Assembly: GCA_037127315.1 (NCBI GenBank)
Contig: JBBBDQ010000915.1
Span: 839,501 to 903,500, forward strand
From: Ascarosepion bandense
Taxonomy: Eukaryota > Mollusca > Cephalopoda > Sepiida > Sepiidae
Reading direction: 5' to 3'
Length of the DNA: 64,000 nt
Below are positions 11,440 through 23,483 of this stretch, piece after piece; position 1 is the first letter of the stretch; each line of letters starts with the position of its first letter. The translations under genes were made by a program, and so were the position numbers. Below the pieces are notes generated by a model that worked only from the letters and a program-made list of their open reading frames with translations, was not told where the DNA came from and did not search any database.

Positions 11440-12885
11440 GAGATTGACAGTCGTAAACCGATAGGTTCAGGATTTGAAGCGGCCGCCCTTTGGCACATTT
11501 CCATCTCGGTGACATAAACAGTCTTCTCCGTGAATTACGTTTCGTTCAAAGTTATATAATCATTTCATTGATTCTGGTCAACGAGAATCTCGTGTCTTAT
11601 TCCTTACCAGAGCAGATGAAATGTCATATACGTTTCTTTTTTATCTTGGTCTTATGTAAATCACATCACTTGAGTAATTTCAACAGCAGCAAAAACAAAC
11701 TTGGGTAACTGAAAGTAAAAACAATGACATAATCAAGATGCTGGCGTTCCACATTACCTTAATCAAAAGGTTTTTGAGTGAACTTCTGTAGATCCCAGAA
11801 GAAGTGTTAACATGCAGTGGGCTTGAGAAGAACTGTTTCCTTATTTTAACGTCTTTATCTATTTTTATGCAATGAATGACACCTGGAGGTCAAAAAGAAG
11901 ACTATTCTTTATTGAAACTTATAGACTTCCGCAGAATCACAGGAACTATCAAATACAAGAAACCACATCACTTGTAGAGACCCAATAGCAGTGACAAATA
12001 AAATGCTAACACATGTAACTCGAAGAGAAAATAATGACATCACGTTGACGTTTCACGCCACCTTAAACAAAATTTTAGAAAAGAAATCCTAAACGATAAC
12101 AAGTGACAACAGCGAACTTACGAAACCTATTCTCAGTAAAAAAAAAAAGATTAAAAAAAGATTTTATAAATTTTAACCGGTTAATGAATGCCGAATATTT
12201 TCTCAATATATACAGATATTCTCACCATACTTCTTTATGTTCTGTTTTATTCTACTATCTTAATAAATTTTGTCTTTTTCTAATTTCTCCTAAACCCTGT
12301 TCTGTCATTTATTTACTCAAGATCATGAAATATATCATGCGCTGAAATCTTCTGTCCTTGCCTTTAATCTCTCCTGTATAAGATTTTATGTTAGCTATGT
12401 ATAAGTGTTTCCTCAGAACAATGATTAAATTGTCTTCATTAGAATATGCCCTGTGGGTCGACAGAAGGATCTCGAAGACTGGTCGTACAAAAACAAAGAA
12501 CAGCATCACTTGAAAAATTCCAAACGGCAGCAGAAAATAAAACATTTAGCACATTTCACTCTCGACACGAGATAAAAAAGACGATTGTTTTCTCGATTGA
12601 CATTCGCAAACCAATAGGTTCAGGATTTGAAGCAGTCGCCATTTGACACGTTTTCATCTCGGAGAAATAGACAGTTTTATTTTACATCTCAACTGTCGAT
12701 GCAGATTAACAAACAACTGTACCAAATAAAAGAATTAACATCACTTGGAGACTTCTAAAAGTAACAACCAAGAATGGTAGCAGATGAAACTAGAATCGTA
12801 AACAAAATGACCTATGCAGGTTGTCGTCTTACCATGCTGCTTTAAACAAAGTACGAAGAATGAAACCCCATTGATCCAAGAAAGA
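11440..12885. repeat. Mosaic of diverged direct repeats
   Basis: Two motif types recur in the same orientation. Type 1: GATTGACA(G/T)TCG followed by AGGTTCAGGATTTGAAGC and TTTTCATCTCGG-like sequence, at 11440-11540 and 12595-12680. Type 2: ACATCACTTG, then an A-rich part with AGCAG or TAGCAGTGA, then a CCTTAA or CTTTAAACAAA end, near 11650-11770, 11965-12075, 12490-12545 and 12735-12855. This looks like a decayed repeat array or element family. I do not recognise it. Confidence 0.4.
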
Positions 12886-12889
12886 GCGT

Positions 12890-13535
12890 TAACGGTTAAT
12901 GAACTCGAGATTAATATTTGCCTGAAAATCTTTTCTAAAAGTAAGATTTTATCAATTCAACCGACTTTTGCTGAATATAATTTTGATGAATATTAAATGT
13001 TTCCTTCTAAAGAAAGGTTTTATTCAACTTCACCATTTAAAGGAAAATACTTTCCAAATTTCAACAGTCGGAAACAGTAACTATTCTGTCAATAAATATC
13101 AATCATTTTCCTTTTACCATTACTAATTTAGCAGTCTTATTGCTCAGAGATATTGAATTGAACGACAAGTAAGAACTAAGAAATATATTTACATTAATAT
13201 TTACAATGAATTTATGTGATATACAACTTTTTAACCAAAGAAAAAAGTTATGTGTGCCATTAGATATTAAAGTCAGAAATGGCTTAGGCACAAAGATGTT
13301 AACGATTAAAGGCATACTAAATTTTCCAGATGCTATGTTCAATCAGGCATCTTTCTTACAAATATATGTGGATGATGATAACCATTTACGCGGGTATAAA
13401 AAAGCTTATAAAAAATGACATATGGAATTATATTCTAAATGGGATCAGTTTAGTTTCTTCAAATGAAAATCCAAAAAAGTTACGTTAAATTTTGCATTTA
13501 TAAATAAAAATAAATGTACAAAACAGCAAAATAAA
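12890..13535. other. Unassigned DNA
   Basis: Nothing recognised. A 70-codon plus-strand frame at 13206-13418 overlaps a 79-codon minus-strand frame and neither resembles a known family. Confidence 0.45.
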
Positions 13536-13539
13536 TCCA

Positions 13540-13815
13540 CCGACTCATTGAATTGATATGTTTTTCATGGATTATCAAACGTTGAGAGGTTATTTAAAGC
13601 CAGATCATTTTAGTCTATAAGAATTTTTTTATATAAAAAGGATTTTTTGATACAAGTTTTAGTAATTAAATGCGGGTAAGAAGAGGTAGATTCTTATCTT
13701 TCTGAGGGTCATTTGTGTGAATATAACAAACCCAACTGGAATTGAAACTCGGCACACCGATTTCAAATTCCAAGTCGTTATCCATTACACATCCCATATA
13801 CCCAAGCTCACATCA
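13540..13815 (-). repeat. SINE, subfamily B
   Basis: The clearest subfamily B copy. On the minus strand, TGTGTAATGGATAACGACTT is A-box-like and GAGTTTCAATTCCAG is B-box-like, about 40 bases apart, as in a tRNA-derived head. The body then matches 9600-9870 and 800-1055. Confidence 0.55.
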
Positions 13816-14194
13816 TCTAGTATTATCAATTGGTAATCCATCTAGTTACTGACTGGGCTCGACGTTAATTAATTTCGGTGATTGTACGAGAACCGGTGTT
13901 TAAAAGTGATATGTCCGTAAGCCGCCGTCTCTTTGAAAGTCAAACAACCGAATCGCGATTTGTAAGATGAATATTTAGAACTAAGTGACGAAACTCACTG
14001 GAACTGTCTATTTTGTCTGTTATCAGTTTTTTCATTCTTATTTCCTTTTTTGACTGGCAAATAATGATGAATATTGGAATTCTTCTAGTCATCTGTAAAG
14101 TGATTAACCACAAAAAACTTATCTGAACGGAGAGATGATCTTAGTGACCAATGTATCATGGGTCAACGTAATATTTAGTTATTATATATAATTT

Positions 14195-14300
14195 AGTTAT
14201 GAAAGCAACCAGTCAGCATCCAACAGAAAACACCAGAAAATTGATTGGTGAGACGATTTTGTTAACCACTGAGCTATGGTAAGCAACTAAATAACCACGA
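14195..14300 (-). repeat. tRNA-derived SINE head (fragment)
   Basis: On the minus strand the segment TAGCTCAGTGGTTA near 14267-14280 is a perfect A-box match. The expected B box about 40 bases on is too degenerate to score, so this is a relic rather than a tRNA gene. Confidence 0.3.
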
Positions 14301-14304
14301 AGCT

Positions 14305-16175
14305 CAGTTTAGTAAAGAACTAAGACATAATAATGGGTCATGTAACTAGGACTTTGTTTAAAATACATTTCGAAAAAGCTTCTTTGAATTCAAATTAATG
14401 ACAAAATGTATTATTTTAATCTTAGGATTTTAAATGTTTTTTTTCTAAATTGTCACAAAGGCATGAATCAAATCATGGCTTTCCTTTATGAAGGAAAGCT
14501 ACTCGACACTTTAAAGAGGTTAAATTATGTTGAAAAAGAAGAAAAATAGAAATTTTACTTTGATGACAACTACAATATGTTTCAAAGCAAAATTTCCATA
14601 TCTTCTTGCAGTTTTTCTTTCGTTTTTCACAAACTTGCTTGCATATTTTATTTATATTAGCAACTTGCCACATGGTAAATACTGAAATATTTCTTTGTTT
14701 TTCACTCTGCAAAACTAAGCAGCTGTTCTCATTTCGGTTCTTTGTGAATGTCGTAATTTCTTATTGATAATCGTCTTTACCAAAATTTTGTACGCAATTT
14801 CTATTCTTTTCTAGATCAGTTTGTCGTTGAAATATGTTGTAATTTGTTTCACTTGTATATGAATTAATTCCTATGGATTTTGTCTTTTTTGTTATACAAT
14901 AGTCTTGTAATTTTACTATACACCTTCATTTTCTTTGTTTCTTAGTCATTGAATCCCCGTAATCAATCAAAATTCAATAGAGTTAGTTATAGCTGAAGAA
15001 AGGGTTCATAGGCGTTTATATAGTTTATCATATTTCTGATTTCTAGTAAGAGGAAGTTACTCGTAACCGGAAGCTGAAATAAAATTATCAACACGTTTCT
15101 TGCGAAGATTTTTATTAATAAAATTATAAGCAGAAGCAAACAAAGAAAAATATTTGAAATCAACAAGATTTTCTATTCTTATGAAACAGACACTTCTATC
15201 TATACTTTTTTCTTTCTTTCATTTTATCACTGAAACCACGTAGCGTTTTTGAAATATCAGATTCATTTTTCAGCCACCAGTCGTTAGATTTCCAGCACGT
15301 CTAAGTAGAGCTGAGCTAGTTTTAATTAATAATAATAAGGAAAATGCTACATCTAAAATTCAAACATAATAAAAATTTCGTTAGAAATATAATTAAAATA
15401 AATAAATTTTAAATAAAAAAAGAAACAGCAGCAAGAAGGATTACAAATAGTAATAAAATAATCATACTGAAAAATATTTTAACCGTAATAATAAAGTAAT
15501 AATACCGAAGAGCTGCATATAGCAAATAAAAGTAACATAATGAAGTACAATGATTGTAGCAAATTTGAGAAATCAGTTGTTATATACTACTGCTGTAGAA
15601 CAACGAGAAACACATATGTATTCATCTTCCGGAGTAAAATCGCTCACACGAAGGAGCTGCCGGAAGTCGGAAGCAGAATAGGTTGATAATGAACCTGGTT
15701 ACCATCTATGAAAATACCAGACAATCGTTGGATAACACACGACATCAAGGAAAAGTAGGTAATTTGGCTCTCGCTTTGTGTATATTATCCTTATTATAGA
15801 AAAGTTGCTAGTTTTAAAAAAACAATGAGAAAAATAAAACTGAGAATAGCAAACTTTTTCCGATTTTTTGCTGAATATGACCATGAAGTTAAGAAATGTT
15901 TTTTTCGGTGACGAACACAGAGTAGTACGCCTGGCAGAGAGCACATACGTGGGGATCGGCGGGAAGAATGCAGTCGTTGGAAAAGCGAAAAAATAGACTT
16001 TTTTCCTAGCTATTGAATGAAATTTCGAATACTGTAGAAGACCACTTAATGCATATAAACACAGTCATGGGTAATTTGAGCAAGCATAAACACAAGTCGA
16101 AACTAACCAAGTGCAAGTTTTTTTTACCTAGACTTCAAAATTAGTGAAAAGGGAATACAGTCAAATTTCAATAAA
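14305..16175. other. Unassigned AT-rich DNA
   Basis: No recognised element. Poly-A-rich around 15300-15530; short frames only. Confidence 0.5.
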
Positions 16176-16179
16176 GTCA

Positions 16180-16580
16180 AGGGTATGAAATCATTTGCGA
16201 CTCCAACTATTGCTAAACAAGTAAGGACCTTCATTGGAATGATACTACTGCCGTTTTATGATGAATGACATAAAAATGTAAGGATAGCCGCAATAGATAA
16301 GTCCTTTATTAAGACTAAAGAATTAGAGATTAAGGTTGGTGATTCGATGTACTATAAGAACCACCATAAGAAAGGAAAGTTGGTCATGTGCTGACGGCCA
16401 TGTTATGCAGAAAACGAAGTGTTCCGTTCATCAGACGCCGAACGTACCACGTTTGCAGGGGATAGACATAATTAGGGAGCAACTGAAAAAGGACTAACGG
16501 ATTTGCTGTTACTTAAAGTAGACGGATAACTATCCAAGTAAACTGCAAGCCCATCATGAGCAGATAGAAGCATGCCCTTA
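16180..16580 (+). mobile_element. Ty3/gypsy pol relic with internal deletion
   Basis: Two gypsy landmarks sit unusually close. At 16195-16245 the frame reads ATPTIAKQVRTFIGM, the conserved junction where reverse transcriptase passes into RNase H. At 16320-16395 it reads IKVGDSMYYKNHHKKGKL, typical of the region after the integrase core, followed with frame shifts by a HHEQIEAC segment (16555-16575) like the usual histidine-rich end. RNase H and the integrase core between them are missing. It is not the same copy as the complete gypsy element at 22.6-27.4 kb. Confidence 0.45.
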
Positions 16581-16968
16581 GGTAATTTTTATTTATTTTT
16601 TGTTTATTTGTTGTTTTCAGATCAGACTTGAATGACATGTACTGCAGATAATGGCAGCTATTATATGTTCAAATATAGTCTGTTAGAAATTAAAAATTAC
16701 ATGTGTGAGGTTGAACTCGAGCAGAGGCACGCATGGTGTTAATCATTTACCTAATGTCAATTTGAAAATTGGGGTGCGATTACCGCCTACGATCTTATGG
16801 TTGTTCATAGAGATGTCTACGCATATGACACAAACGCGGAGAAAAACTAACTTTGGAACATTACGGAACTTTCTTTCTATGAGTATGTCTTAAAAATGGA
16901 TAAAGAAAAAAAGGAAAAAAAAGAAAAATATAACACTGTACATTGGGAACATTATTAATTATTAGAAG

Positions 16969-16973
16969 CGCGC

Positions 16974-17012
<39 letters not shown>

Positions 17013-17045
17013 GTTGTTGTTGTTGCTGTTGTTATTGTTGTTGTT
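16969..17045. repeat. (GT)n followed by (GTT)n microsatellite
   Basis: A (GC)/(GT) dinucleotide tract changes into a GTT trinucleotide tract. Confidence 0.9.
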
Positions 17046-17121
17046 TTTTACAATTGTTTCGATTGTGTAGAGTACTGAGAGGCACTATATCTTGACTGTC
17101 GGTTAGGGGCCATAGTCTGCG

Positions 17122-17350
17122 ATGGACGTTACGCCAACAAAGATTACGAACATTGTAACGATGCACGAACATAATGGCAAGCCTCACAATGAAATTGCGG
17201 ATATTAGTGGTGTAAGCTTTTTATCTTTCAGTTGAATCATCAAAGCGAAGATACCAACTGGGTCCATCAGTCCAAAATTTAAAAGAATATGTGGTCGGGA
17301 AAGATGAACAACACCAAAATACGATGTATGCAACATCAGGAAAGTGTGTA
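17122..17350 (+). pseudogene. Tc1-like transposase, N-terminal fragment
   Basis: From ATG at 17122 the frame reads MDVTPTKITNIVTMHEHNGK and continues with HNEIADISGVS, matching the first helix-turn-helix of a common Tc1 family. After a frame break near 17220, another frame carries TGSISPKFKRICGRER and, beyond a stop, TTPKYD, which fits the spacer between the two N-terminal helix-turn-helix motifs. No DDE core follows and no terminal repeats were found. This family differs from both Tc1-like elements at 18.4 and 20.8 kb. Confidence 0.6.
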
Positions 17351-17354
17351 ACCT

Positions 17355-18175
17355 CTTAGGTAAACATTATTCGTTCTTTTTTTCAGTTAATTTGCACAAG
17401 AATATATATAATATCGAATTCTCTATATTCCATTGAATGCTGAGAAAAACTCTCAAAAATGCGAAATGAATTTGAAGGTACAAAAATATGCTTCAAGCGA
17501 CGATTGCTAAAAAATATAATGGAGAGAATATATAACACCGAGGCGGTTTGAATGTCAATATGAACTTCAAGGAAGTGTTTTTTGTTTTTAAGACAGCTGT
17601 AAATGCTAATATTTGAGAAAGAAAAGGCCTAGAGAATTTAATAAGTACTTTTTATATTTTCAAATCAATAGAAATAGAGAAAAAAGGTTTCTGTGCATGG
17701 ATGCAAAACAAGGACAGAGAAATGGTAAATGATAAACGATACTTACGCCAACAAGAGACAGAAAGTCGTAAAAGGCCATAGCTGTTTGCTTCTTGAAAAG
17801 AATAAGAACATAGAAGAAGACAGCTAATAACAAAATGATTGAATTGCTTCGTCGAAAAACTTAAAATAAAGTCCGGTATAAACAAATATTAGCGAGAAAA
17901 AATTTGGATGACGTATAAAAATGTTTACACCTTTCTATTCCACGATAGCCTCAACGATTCTATGATTTCAGACGACAACGAAATTAAGCAAAATTAATTT
18001 TTGTCTCATCATTTCATGAAAACAACTAGTGTGCAAAACGACCATAACAAAGCAAATTTATTTTTAAAACTCTGTCTTTATCTGAGTAGTGATTACGAGT
18101 AGCACTTGGTAACTTTGTGCTGCTGTTAAGTTCTGTTTTCATTTTTTTATTTCATTATTATTTTTCCCTAATGAG
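17355..18175. other. Unassigned DNA
   Basis: Nothing recognised downstream of the Tc1 fragment. Confidence 0.5.
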
Positions 18176-18179
18176 TACT

Positions 18180-18275
18180 TCGATGCAGTGTCATGACCTG
18201 CAAGATTTTATCGGGAGATCAAATACGACTGAGTAGCGAGTTCGATCCTTACTAGGTGCCCATTGACCTCATGCC
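18180..18275 (+). repeat. tRNA-derived SINE head (fragment)
   Basis: Contains a B-box-like arm GCGAGTTCGATCCTTACTAGGT. The same arm plus the ACTAGGT continuation occurs at 30.1 kb, and a looser match at 0.5 kb. The A-box half is decayed. Confidence 0.35.
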
Positions 18276-18423
18276 ACATCTAAGCTACTCAAAGAAAGCT
18301 TCTATAATATATAATCAAGATTTCTCGATCGTGAAATCAAACAGCTCGATAATGTAAGTAAATAGATATTTACCAACAAACTTGATTAAGCATTTAAGAC
18401 ATAGGGATTCTGTCAATCACATT

Positions 18424-19975
18424 CACTCTTGATCAAAAGTTTAAAACCATTTAAAAATCTTTCAAAGGAAATTTTTTTTTACTGATAGATTTTAAACTCC
18501 TCCCACTTAAGGTTACCAATACGACAATCTAAAATGTTATGGAAACAAAAGCTACATTCCAAACATTTTATTTAGAAATTTACATTTTTATAAAATGAGG
18601 TGATGATGAAAATTATAAGACCAGGGGTCTAAATTGTTAGATCTATGGTAATTCCAATGTTTTTAGTTCAGTTAGAGATTAGCAATCACTGCGTAAAGGT
18701 GTTACCATGCCGAAAGCAAGCAAACTTACCAAAGTTGAGCGTTCTCGAATTCTAGAATTCCATAAGCAAGGTTTGTCACAGCGGGCGACTGCAGCTAAGG
18801 TAAATCGCAGTAAAACTGTGATATGCAACTTTCTAAAGAACAGTGAGAATTATGGAAAAGCAAAATCCTCTGGAAGGCTCCAAAACATTTCTCCTACATT
18901 GAGTAAGAGAATAAGACGGGTTGTTATGAAAGACGGGGGACTTTCTTCTAGTCAAATTAAGGCAGTTACAGATGCTGATTACAGTCCCGTAACCATCAGA
19001 CAACACTTATGACAAAAAGGCATGGTAAATAAAAAGCGTATAGAAATTCCTCGGCTGCTTCCACGTCACAAGGTGGACCGCTTAAAGTTTGGTTGTGAAT
19101 ACCAAACATGGGACGTTGAGAAGTGGAAGAATGTCCTGTTTTCTGATGAGAAAAAATTCAATCTAGACGGTCCTGATGGCTTCCAACGATATTGGCATAA
19201 CAAAAACAAGCCTTATGAAATTTTCACCACACGTCATAGTGGTGCAGGGTCCCTAATGGTATGAGGTGCCTTTTTTTTTACAGAGGGATGATGGAGCTCC
19301 AGGTGGTGCAGGGTTGTCAAACAGCGGCTGGTTATGTTAGCATGCTACAAAAATCATCATTGATGATGGAGAGCCATCGTTTGTGTGTGGATGGATGGTT
19401 ATTCCAACGGGATAATGCTGCAATCAATGCTGCAAGACGGACCTTGACCTTTTTACAAGAAAACTGGTTGTATCTCTTGGGACATCCTGCATGCTCACCA
19501 GACTTGTACCCAATTGAAAATGTTTGAGGAGTGATGACAAGAGATGTTTATCGAAATGGCAAACAATATTCAACAAAAAATGAACTTCGTGAAGCCATCT
19601 TCAGAAGCTGGAGCAACACCCCCGCACTTTAATGAAAACGCTTATTTCTAGCATGCCCGACAGAATTCTTGAAGTCACCAAAAGCAGTGCAGGTAGAACT
19701 CATTATTAAATTTGGTTTTTGAATGTTTTCCTACACTTTTTGTACAATGTCGTAGAATTTTTGTCTCTGGTCTTATAATTTTGATCATGTGTAAATCGGC
19801 TCATCTTATAAAAATGTAAATTTCTAAATAAAATGTTTGGAATATACCTTTTTGTTTCCATAAGCTTTTAGATTGTAGTATTGGTAACCTTAAGTGGGAG
19901 GAGTTTAAAATCTATCCATAAAAAATATATCTTTTTAAAGATTTTTAAGTGGTCTTAAAATTTTGATCAGGAGTG
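18424..19975 (+). mobile_element. Tc1-like DD34E transposon, family 1, copy 1
   Basis: A 1552-bp element with long inverted ends of IR/DR type. The outer ends read CACTC-TGATCAAAA (left) and its complement TTTTGATCAGGAGTG (right). A second inner direct repeat of the same kind (ATTATAAGACCAG near 18612 and its complement near 19770) lies about 190-200 bp inside each end. A TA follows the right end; the left flank has lost it. It carries a broken transposase (18707-19709). The second copy of this family lies at 39015-40573 in the opposite orientation. Confidence 0.85.
18707..19709 (+). pseudogene. Tc1-like transposase, disabled
   Basis: Encodes a transposase of about 334 residues, the normal Tc1 length. 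The N-terminal paired-type helix-turn-helix begins MPKASKLTKVERSRILEFHK (18707). The DDE core shows VLFSDEKKF (first Asp, near 19140), FQRDNAA (second Asp, near 19405) and LYPIENV (catalytic Glu, near 19510), with 34 residues between the last two, hence DD34E. It is broken by three in-frame stops (after QQHL near 19010, at LMV-stop-G near 19262, and after PIENV near 19527). Comparison with the sister copy shows two frameshifts: a 2-base gain in a T-run near 19271 and a 1-base loss near 19620. Confidence 0.85.
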
Positions 19976-20823
19976 TACATCGCTTTAAACATGACGAAAA
20001 ACTTCGTGATTACGCCTGGAACAATCTGTAGGGATTTTGCTAGCTTCTCTTTCCAGTACTTTACGACATCGTCGTTGTCATTTACCCATATTATTTATGG
20101 TTTACATTTTTTCCTTGTTAAAAAACAAACGAACAATCTTAAAGAAAATATTTCCTTATGTAGATTTAAAGCTTGTTTTAAAATCCAATCAAATGTGTGT
20201 CTACAGGGTGAAGGACCCCATTAAAAGCATTTAGATTCTTGAGCGCAGGAACTTAGGAGGCTTCAGGTTAGATTTTAGATGCACTTGAAGTTAAGACTGG
20301 AAAAGCCCTAGAGTAAAATAATTAGGCATCATTGACTGAAAAAGGAGATCGTTTTCGTTTAAAATGATTGTAGAGATCCCGGACAAAAATGTAGATAGTT
20401 ACGCTCTGCAATACAATATCATACATAAAGAAGAAGATTTCGGAGACATTGTATTAGGCAAATAAATATTCCTTGGGTTTCTTGCACTGAAATAATTAAT
20501 ACATCCTGATTTAGTAAACATAGGATGCTTTTGGCTACAGACTAGAAAATTACCAAGTAAAAAAAATTAAGAGAAGAATTAAGATGCTCTAAAACAAAAG
20601 ATTCAGAAGGCTTTGATAAACAGTGGATTTAAAGTATTAAGAATCATTAGAGCAGGATTTGTTAAGCCTTACACTTAATAGTATATCAATACTTACAGGC
20701 TACGTAAAATATTTATATAAATTGATTTTTTGGTAATTAATAAAATTACATGTCATGATTTATTTTCAAATCAAATTAACGCTATAACTGCAGAATGGGT
20801 AATAAAAATAGCTGCTATATCTA
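19976..20823. other. Unassigned DNA between two Tc1-like elements
   Basis: A stretch at about 20354-20660 keeps one frame with several stops and protein-like composition (begins MIVEIPDKNVDSYALQYN), but I recognise no family. Otherwise nothing. Confidence 0.4.
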
Positions 20824-22367
20824 CAGGGCCCGACAATATTTTTCGGGAACTTTGAAAAAAGAACTTCAAGGTGTTTACTAGTGCCAAAAACTTTTGAGAT
20901 TGTAAGTACGTAGTTGAGGAGTGAAAATCCACTACTAGTGTAATCATTTTTTTTTAGTTTGGCTTTGATAATTTTAGTTTTTGTGATTTTTGCGAAAACT
21001 TCAGCGACACTATTTTTCGGACATAACAAAAAATCCTATTTTACTAAGAGATAAGTTCATGTATTGTTGCTGTATGCAAATTTTCTGCTTGTACACTTAG
21101 CTGTCATCATTAGAATCAATTATCTGTTCTATTTTACTGGCAAATCAATTAAGTTTAATGAGGTAAAAAGCATTCAAAAGAAGTCGTTTGTTTGGCACGG
21201 AAGAAGCGGGATGATGGCCTCAGCATCAGAAGGATCGCCATGGATTTGAAGGTGTCGAAATCAACGGTCGAATACATGCTGAAGACAAACTCCGAGCGGA
21301 AAAAGAAGAGAGGACGGAAAAGATCAATTGGCAAGAGGACTGAAAGGAGAATGAAGAGGACTGTGACAAGGCTTTTGACATCTGGAGAAAAAGTTACAGC
21401 AAGAAAAGTGAAGGAGAAATGTGAATTGGATTTAAACGTCCGAACAGTACAAAGAACGTTGCATAGGATTGGTTTGAAGTATGCAAAGGCTAAGAAAAAA
21501 TTACACTAACAAAGAAACACAAAGGAGCAAGACTGGAGTGTGCTAAAAGGTTGTTAACAAAGCATGTTGACTTTAAGAAGTTTATATTTACTGAGGAGAA
21601 GTGTTTCAAGTTTGATGGGCCCGATGGATGATGTACTTGGTCGAGAAGGGGTGAGCCTGTTGTACTGAACAAACGACAGATGGGAGGAGGAGGAGTTATG
21701 GTTTGGGGTATGATCTTTGCTAATGGACATATATGGTTGGAGTGGCTGAAAGGACGACAGAACAGCAAAAGCTACAAACAGTTGCTGGACGAGAAAGCCC
21801 TACCAAGGATAAGAAGAGAGATAGGGAATGATTTCGTTCTACAGCAAGACAATTGCAGCATCCATTTGTCAAAACTCATGAAAGAATGGATGGCTAAAGT
21901 GAATATGACTACTTTGGAATGGCCTGCAAAATGCCCAGATCTAAATTTAATAGAAAATATTTGGGAAATGCTTCCGCAACTTGTCTATGATGGACCTGAA
22001 ATAACGAAAGAGGCTTAATTGTGGGAACGGATACTAGATGCCAAAAACAACTAATAGAAACACGTAGAAATGTTATTGTGCATATGTTTGATCATTATGA
22101 AGATAGATTGATAAAGGTTATTGAGAAGGAAGGTGATATTACAGACTATTAACAGTTTTTCAACGATGTCCAAAAAAATAATGTCGCGTGTGTTTTGTAA
22201 AAAATGATGAAAAATAAATATTTTTCCTTACCTAATCGATTTTCTTCCATTTTTATTACAGGTATTGTCTTTATATGTTTATGCTATTCTATTGAAGGAA
22301 TTTCGCCACTCTATGGTACTCGGAAAGTCGAATACTAAAGTGTCCGAAAAATATTGTCGGACCCCTG
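20824..22367 (+). mobile_element. Tc1-like DD34E transposon, family 2
   Basis: A 1544-bp element flanked by TA on both sides (20822-20823 and 22368-22369). Left end CAGGGCCCGACAATATTTTT and right end its complement with one change (AAAAATATTGTCGGACCCCTG) form the terminal inverted repeats. A second inner repeat of similar sequence (GCGACACTATTTTTCGGACA near 21003, complement near 22165) gives an IR/DR layout. It carries one broken transposase and is unrelated in sequence to family 1. Confidence 0.85.
21158..22150 (+). pseudogene. Tc1-like transposase (family 2), disabled
   Basis: N-terminal helix-turn-helix domain (LARKKRDDGLSIRRIAMDLK then VSKSTVEYML, 21189-21290), a basic linker (KKKRGRKRSIGKR), the second DNA-binding segment (21400-21500), then the DDE core. 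The second Asp is in LQQDNCS (about 21843) and the Glu in NLIENIW (about 21950), 34 residues apart. At the first catalytic position the frame reads FTEEKCF, so the usual Asp is Glu. The likely start ATG (21158) is out of frame by one base. A base is lost in an A-run near 21495, a stop replaces Trp near 21630 and another stop lies at 22016. C-terminal coding continues in broken form to about 22150. Confidence 0.8.
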
Positions 22368-22626
22368 TATAATCAGTGGTGATAGTTTGTTAAGAAAAAG
22401 AGAGTAAATTAACATTTCACTGAACAGGAAATTCGTCTTTGGCTTATAAATATACAGGGTATCCGCAAAGTTCGTGAGCACTCATATTTATAAATTGTTA
22501 ATTATATTTGTATTCTTAATAGAAATATTTTGTAAAAAGAATTAGAAAGAAGTAAATCTATATTTTTAAGGTTTTATTGACATTTTATTTCAGTTTCCAC
22601 ATGTCTTACATCATTAGCAATACTTT

Positions 22627-22841
22627 TGTGGGGCGTTACCCATTTAACTATGGACTCTTTCTACTAGTATATTAACTGAGAATCAATCACTCTCGTGGCT
22701 TCAGTTCAGCTCAGCACAGTCTGTCTGACTGTCAGTCACTAGTAAGCCAAGCTTATGTTTACTCAGTTCTCTTGTATCTATTTTGTTAACCATACCACCG
22801 TGTTTCGAGTTATCATTTAGTGGTCTCAACACCGGTCCACA
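22627..22841 (+). repeat. 5' LTR of the gypsy element
   Basis: About 215 bp, starting TGTGGGGCGTTAC and ending CCGGTCCACA (TG...CA form). It is collinear with 27202-27431. It lacks about 15 bp present in the 3' LTR after TATCTAT. Confidence 0.85.
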
Positions 22842-22846
22842 TCAAC

Positions 22847-22928
22847 TGGCGACGAGGATTTCGAACATCAACATTGGCCAACGAGGATTTCAAACATCAA
22901 CTGGCCAACGAGGATTTCGAACATCAAG
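22847..22928 (+). promoter_or_regulatory. Primer-binding region, triplicated
   Basis: Five bases after the LTR a TGG-starting segment (TGGCGACGAGGATTTC) fits a tRNA primer-binding site. A near copy beginning TGGCCAACGAGGATTTC follows twice more, at 22875 and 22902, a period of 27-28 bp. The leader therefore holds three tandem copies, of which the first is the likely real site. I cannot name the primer tRNA. Confidence 0.55.
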
Positions 22929-23483
22929 AAATACCCCACGCAATAAACCCAGTTGATTTCACCAGGAAATACGAGTTCATAAAAAGAATACCCACCTCAT
23001 AAACAGGCAAACAGGAACTTCGAAAAACTAAAAACCAGTTTCAGATCCACAGCAACGAAGAAAGATTCGAGCCATTGTACTAACAGCGACTGACCAAGTG
23101 ATAACCCCCCCTCACATTAAATTTGTCGACAAACTTCGAAGTACCAAAAAATGCGCCATCTAAACCAACAATTTCGAACGAATTAAAGTCAAAACGCCAC
23201 ATCAGAAAATAATCTACAAGTCCCTTCTAAAATTTTGGCGACATACGTGTGGGAAACTTCAATTATTAAGTGTCGCATGAAAAATCTTCTACAAGCTCGG
23301 AACACCGGTATTATAGAGAAGAAGATAAATCTGTAAGTAGATTGTTTTTAAGTCTCTCTTCTTTTGCGTACGTCTTAGAAATCTGTAACTAGAGTTAGGC
23401 ATTTATTCTTCTGTTTTTTTCACGAAACAATTGGCCGTTTTAGTCTGAAATAAAAAAATTAAAGATTTTCAGAAATCCAATTG

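Noticed and set aside
14195..14300. Possible tRNA gene from the perfect A box TAGCTCAGTGGTTA
   Set aside because: No B box or pairing acceptor stem at the right distance.
20354..20660. Protein-like but stop-containing frame (MIVEIPDKN...) between the two Tc1-like elements
   Set aside because: Several in-frame stops and no recognisable family; not enough to call a pseudogene.
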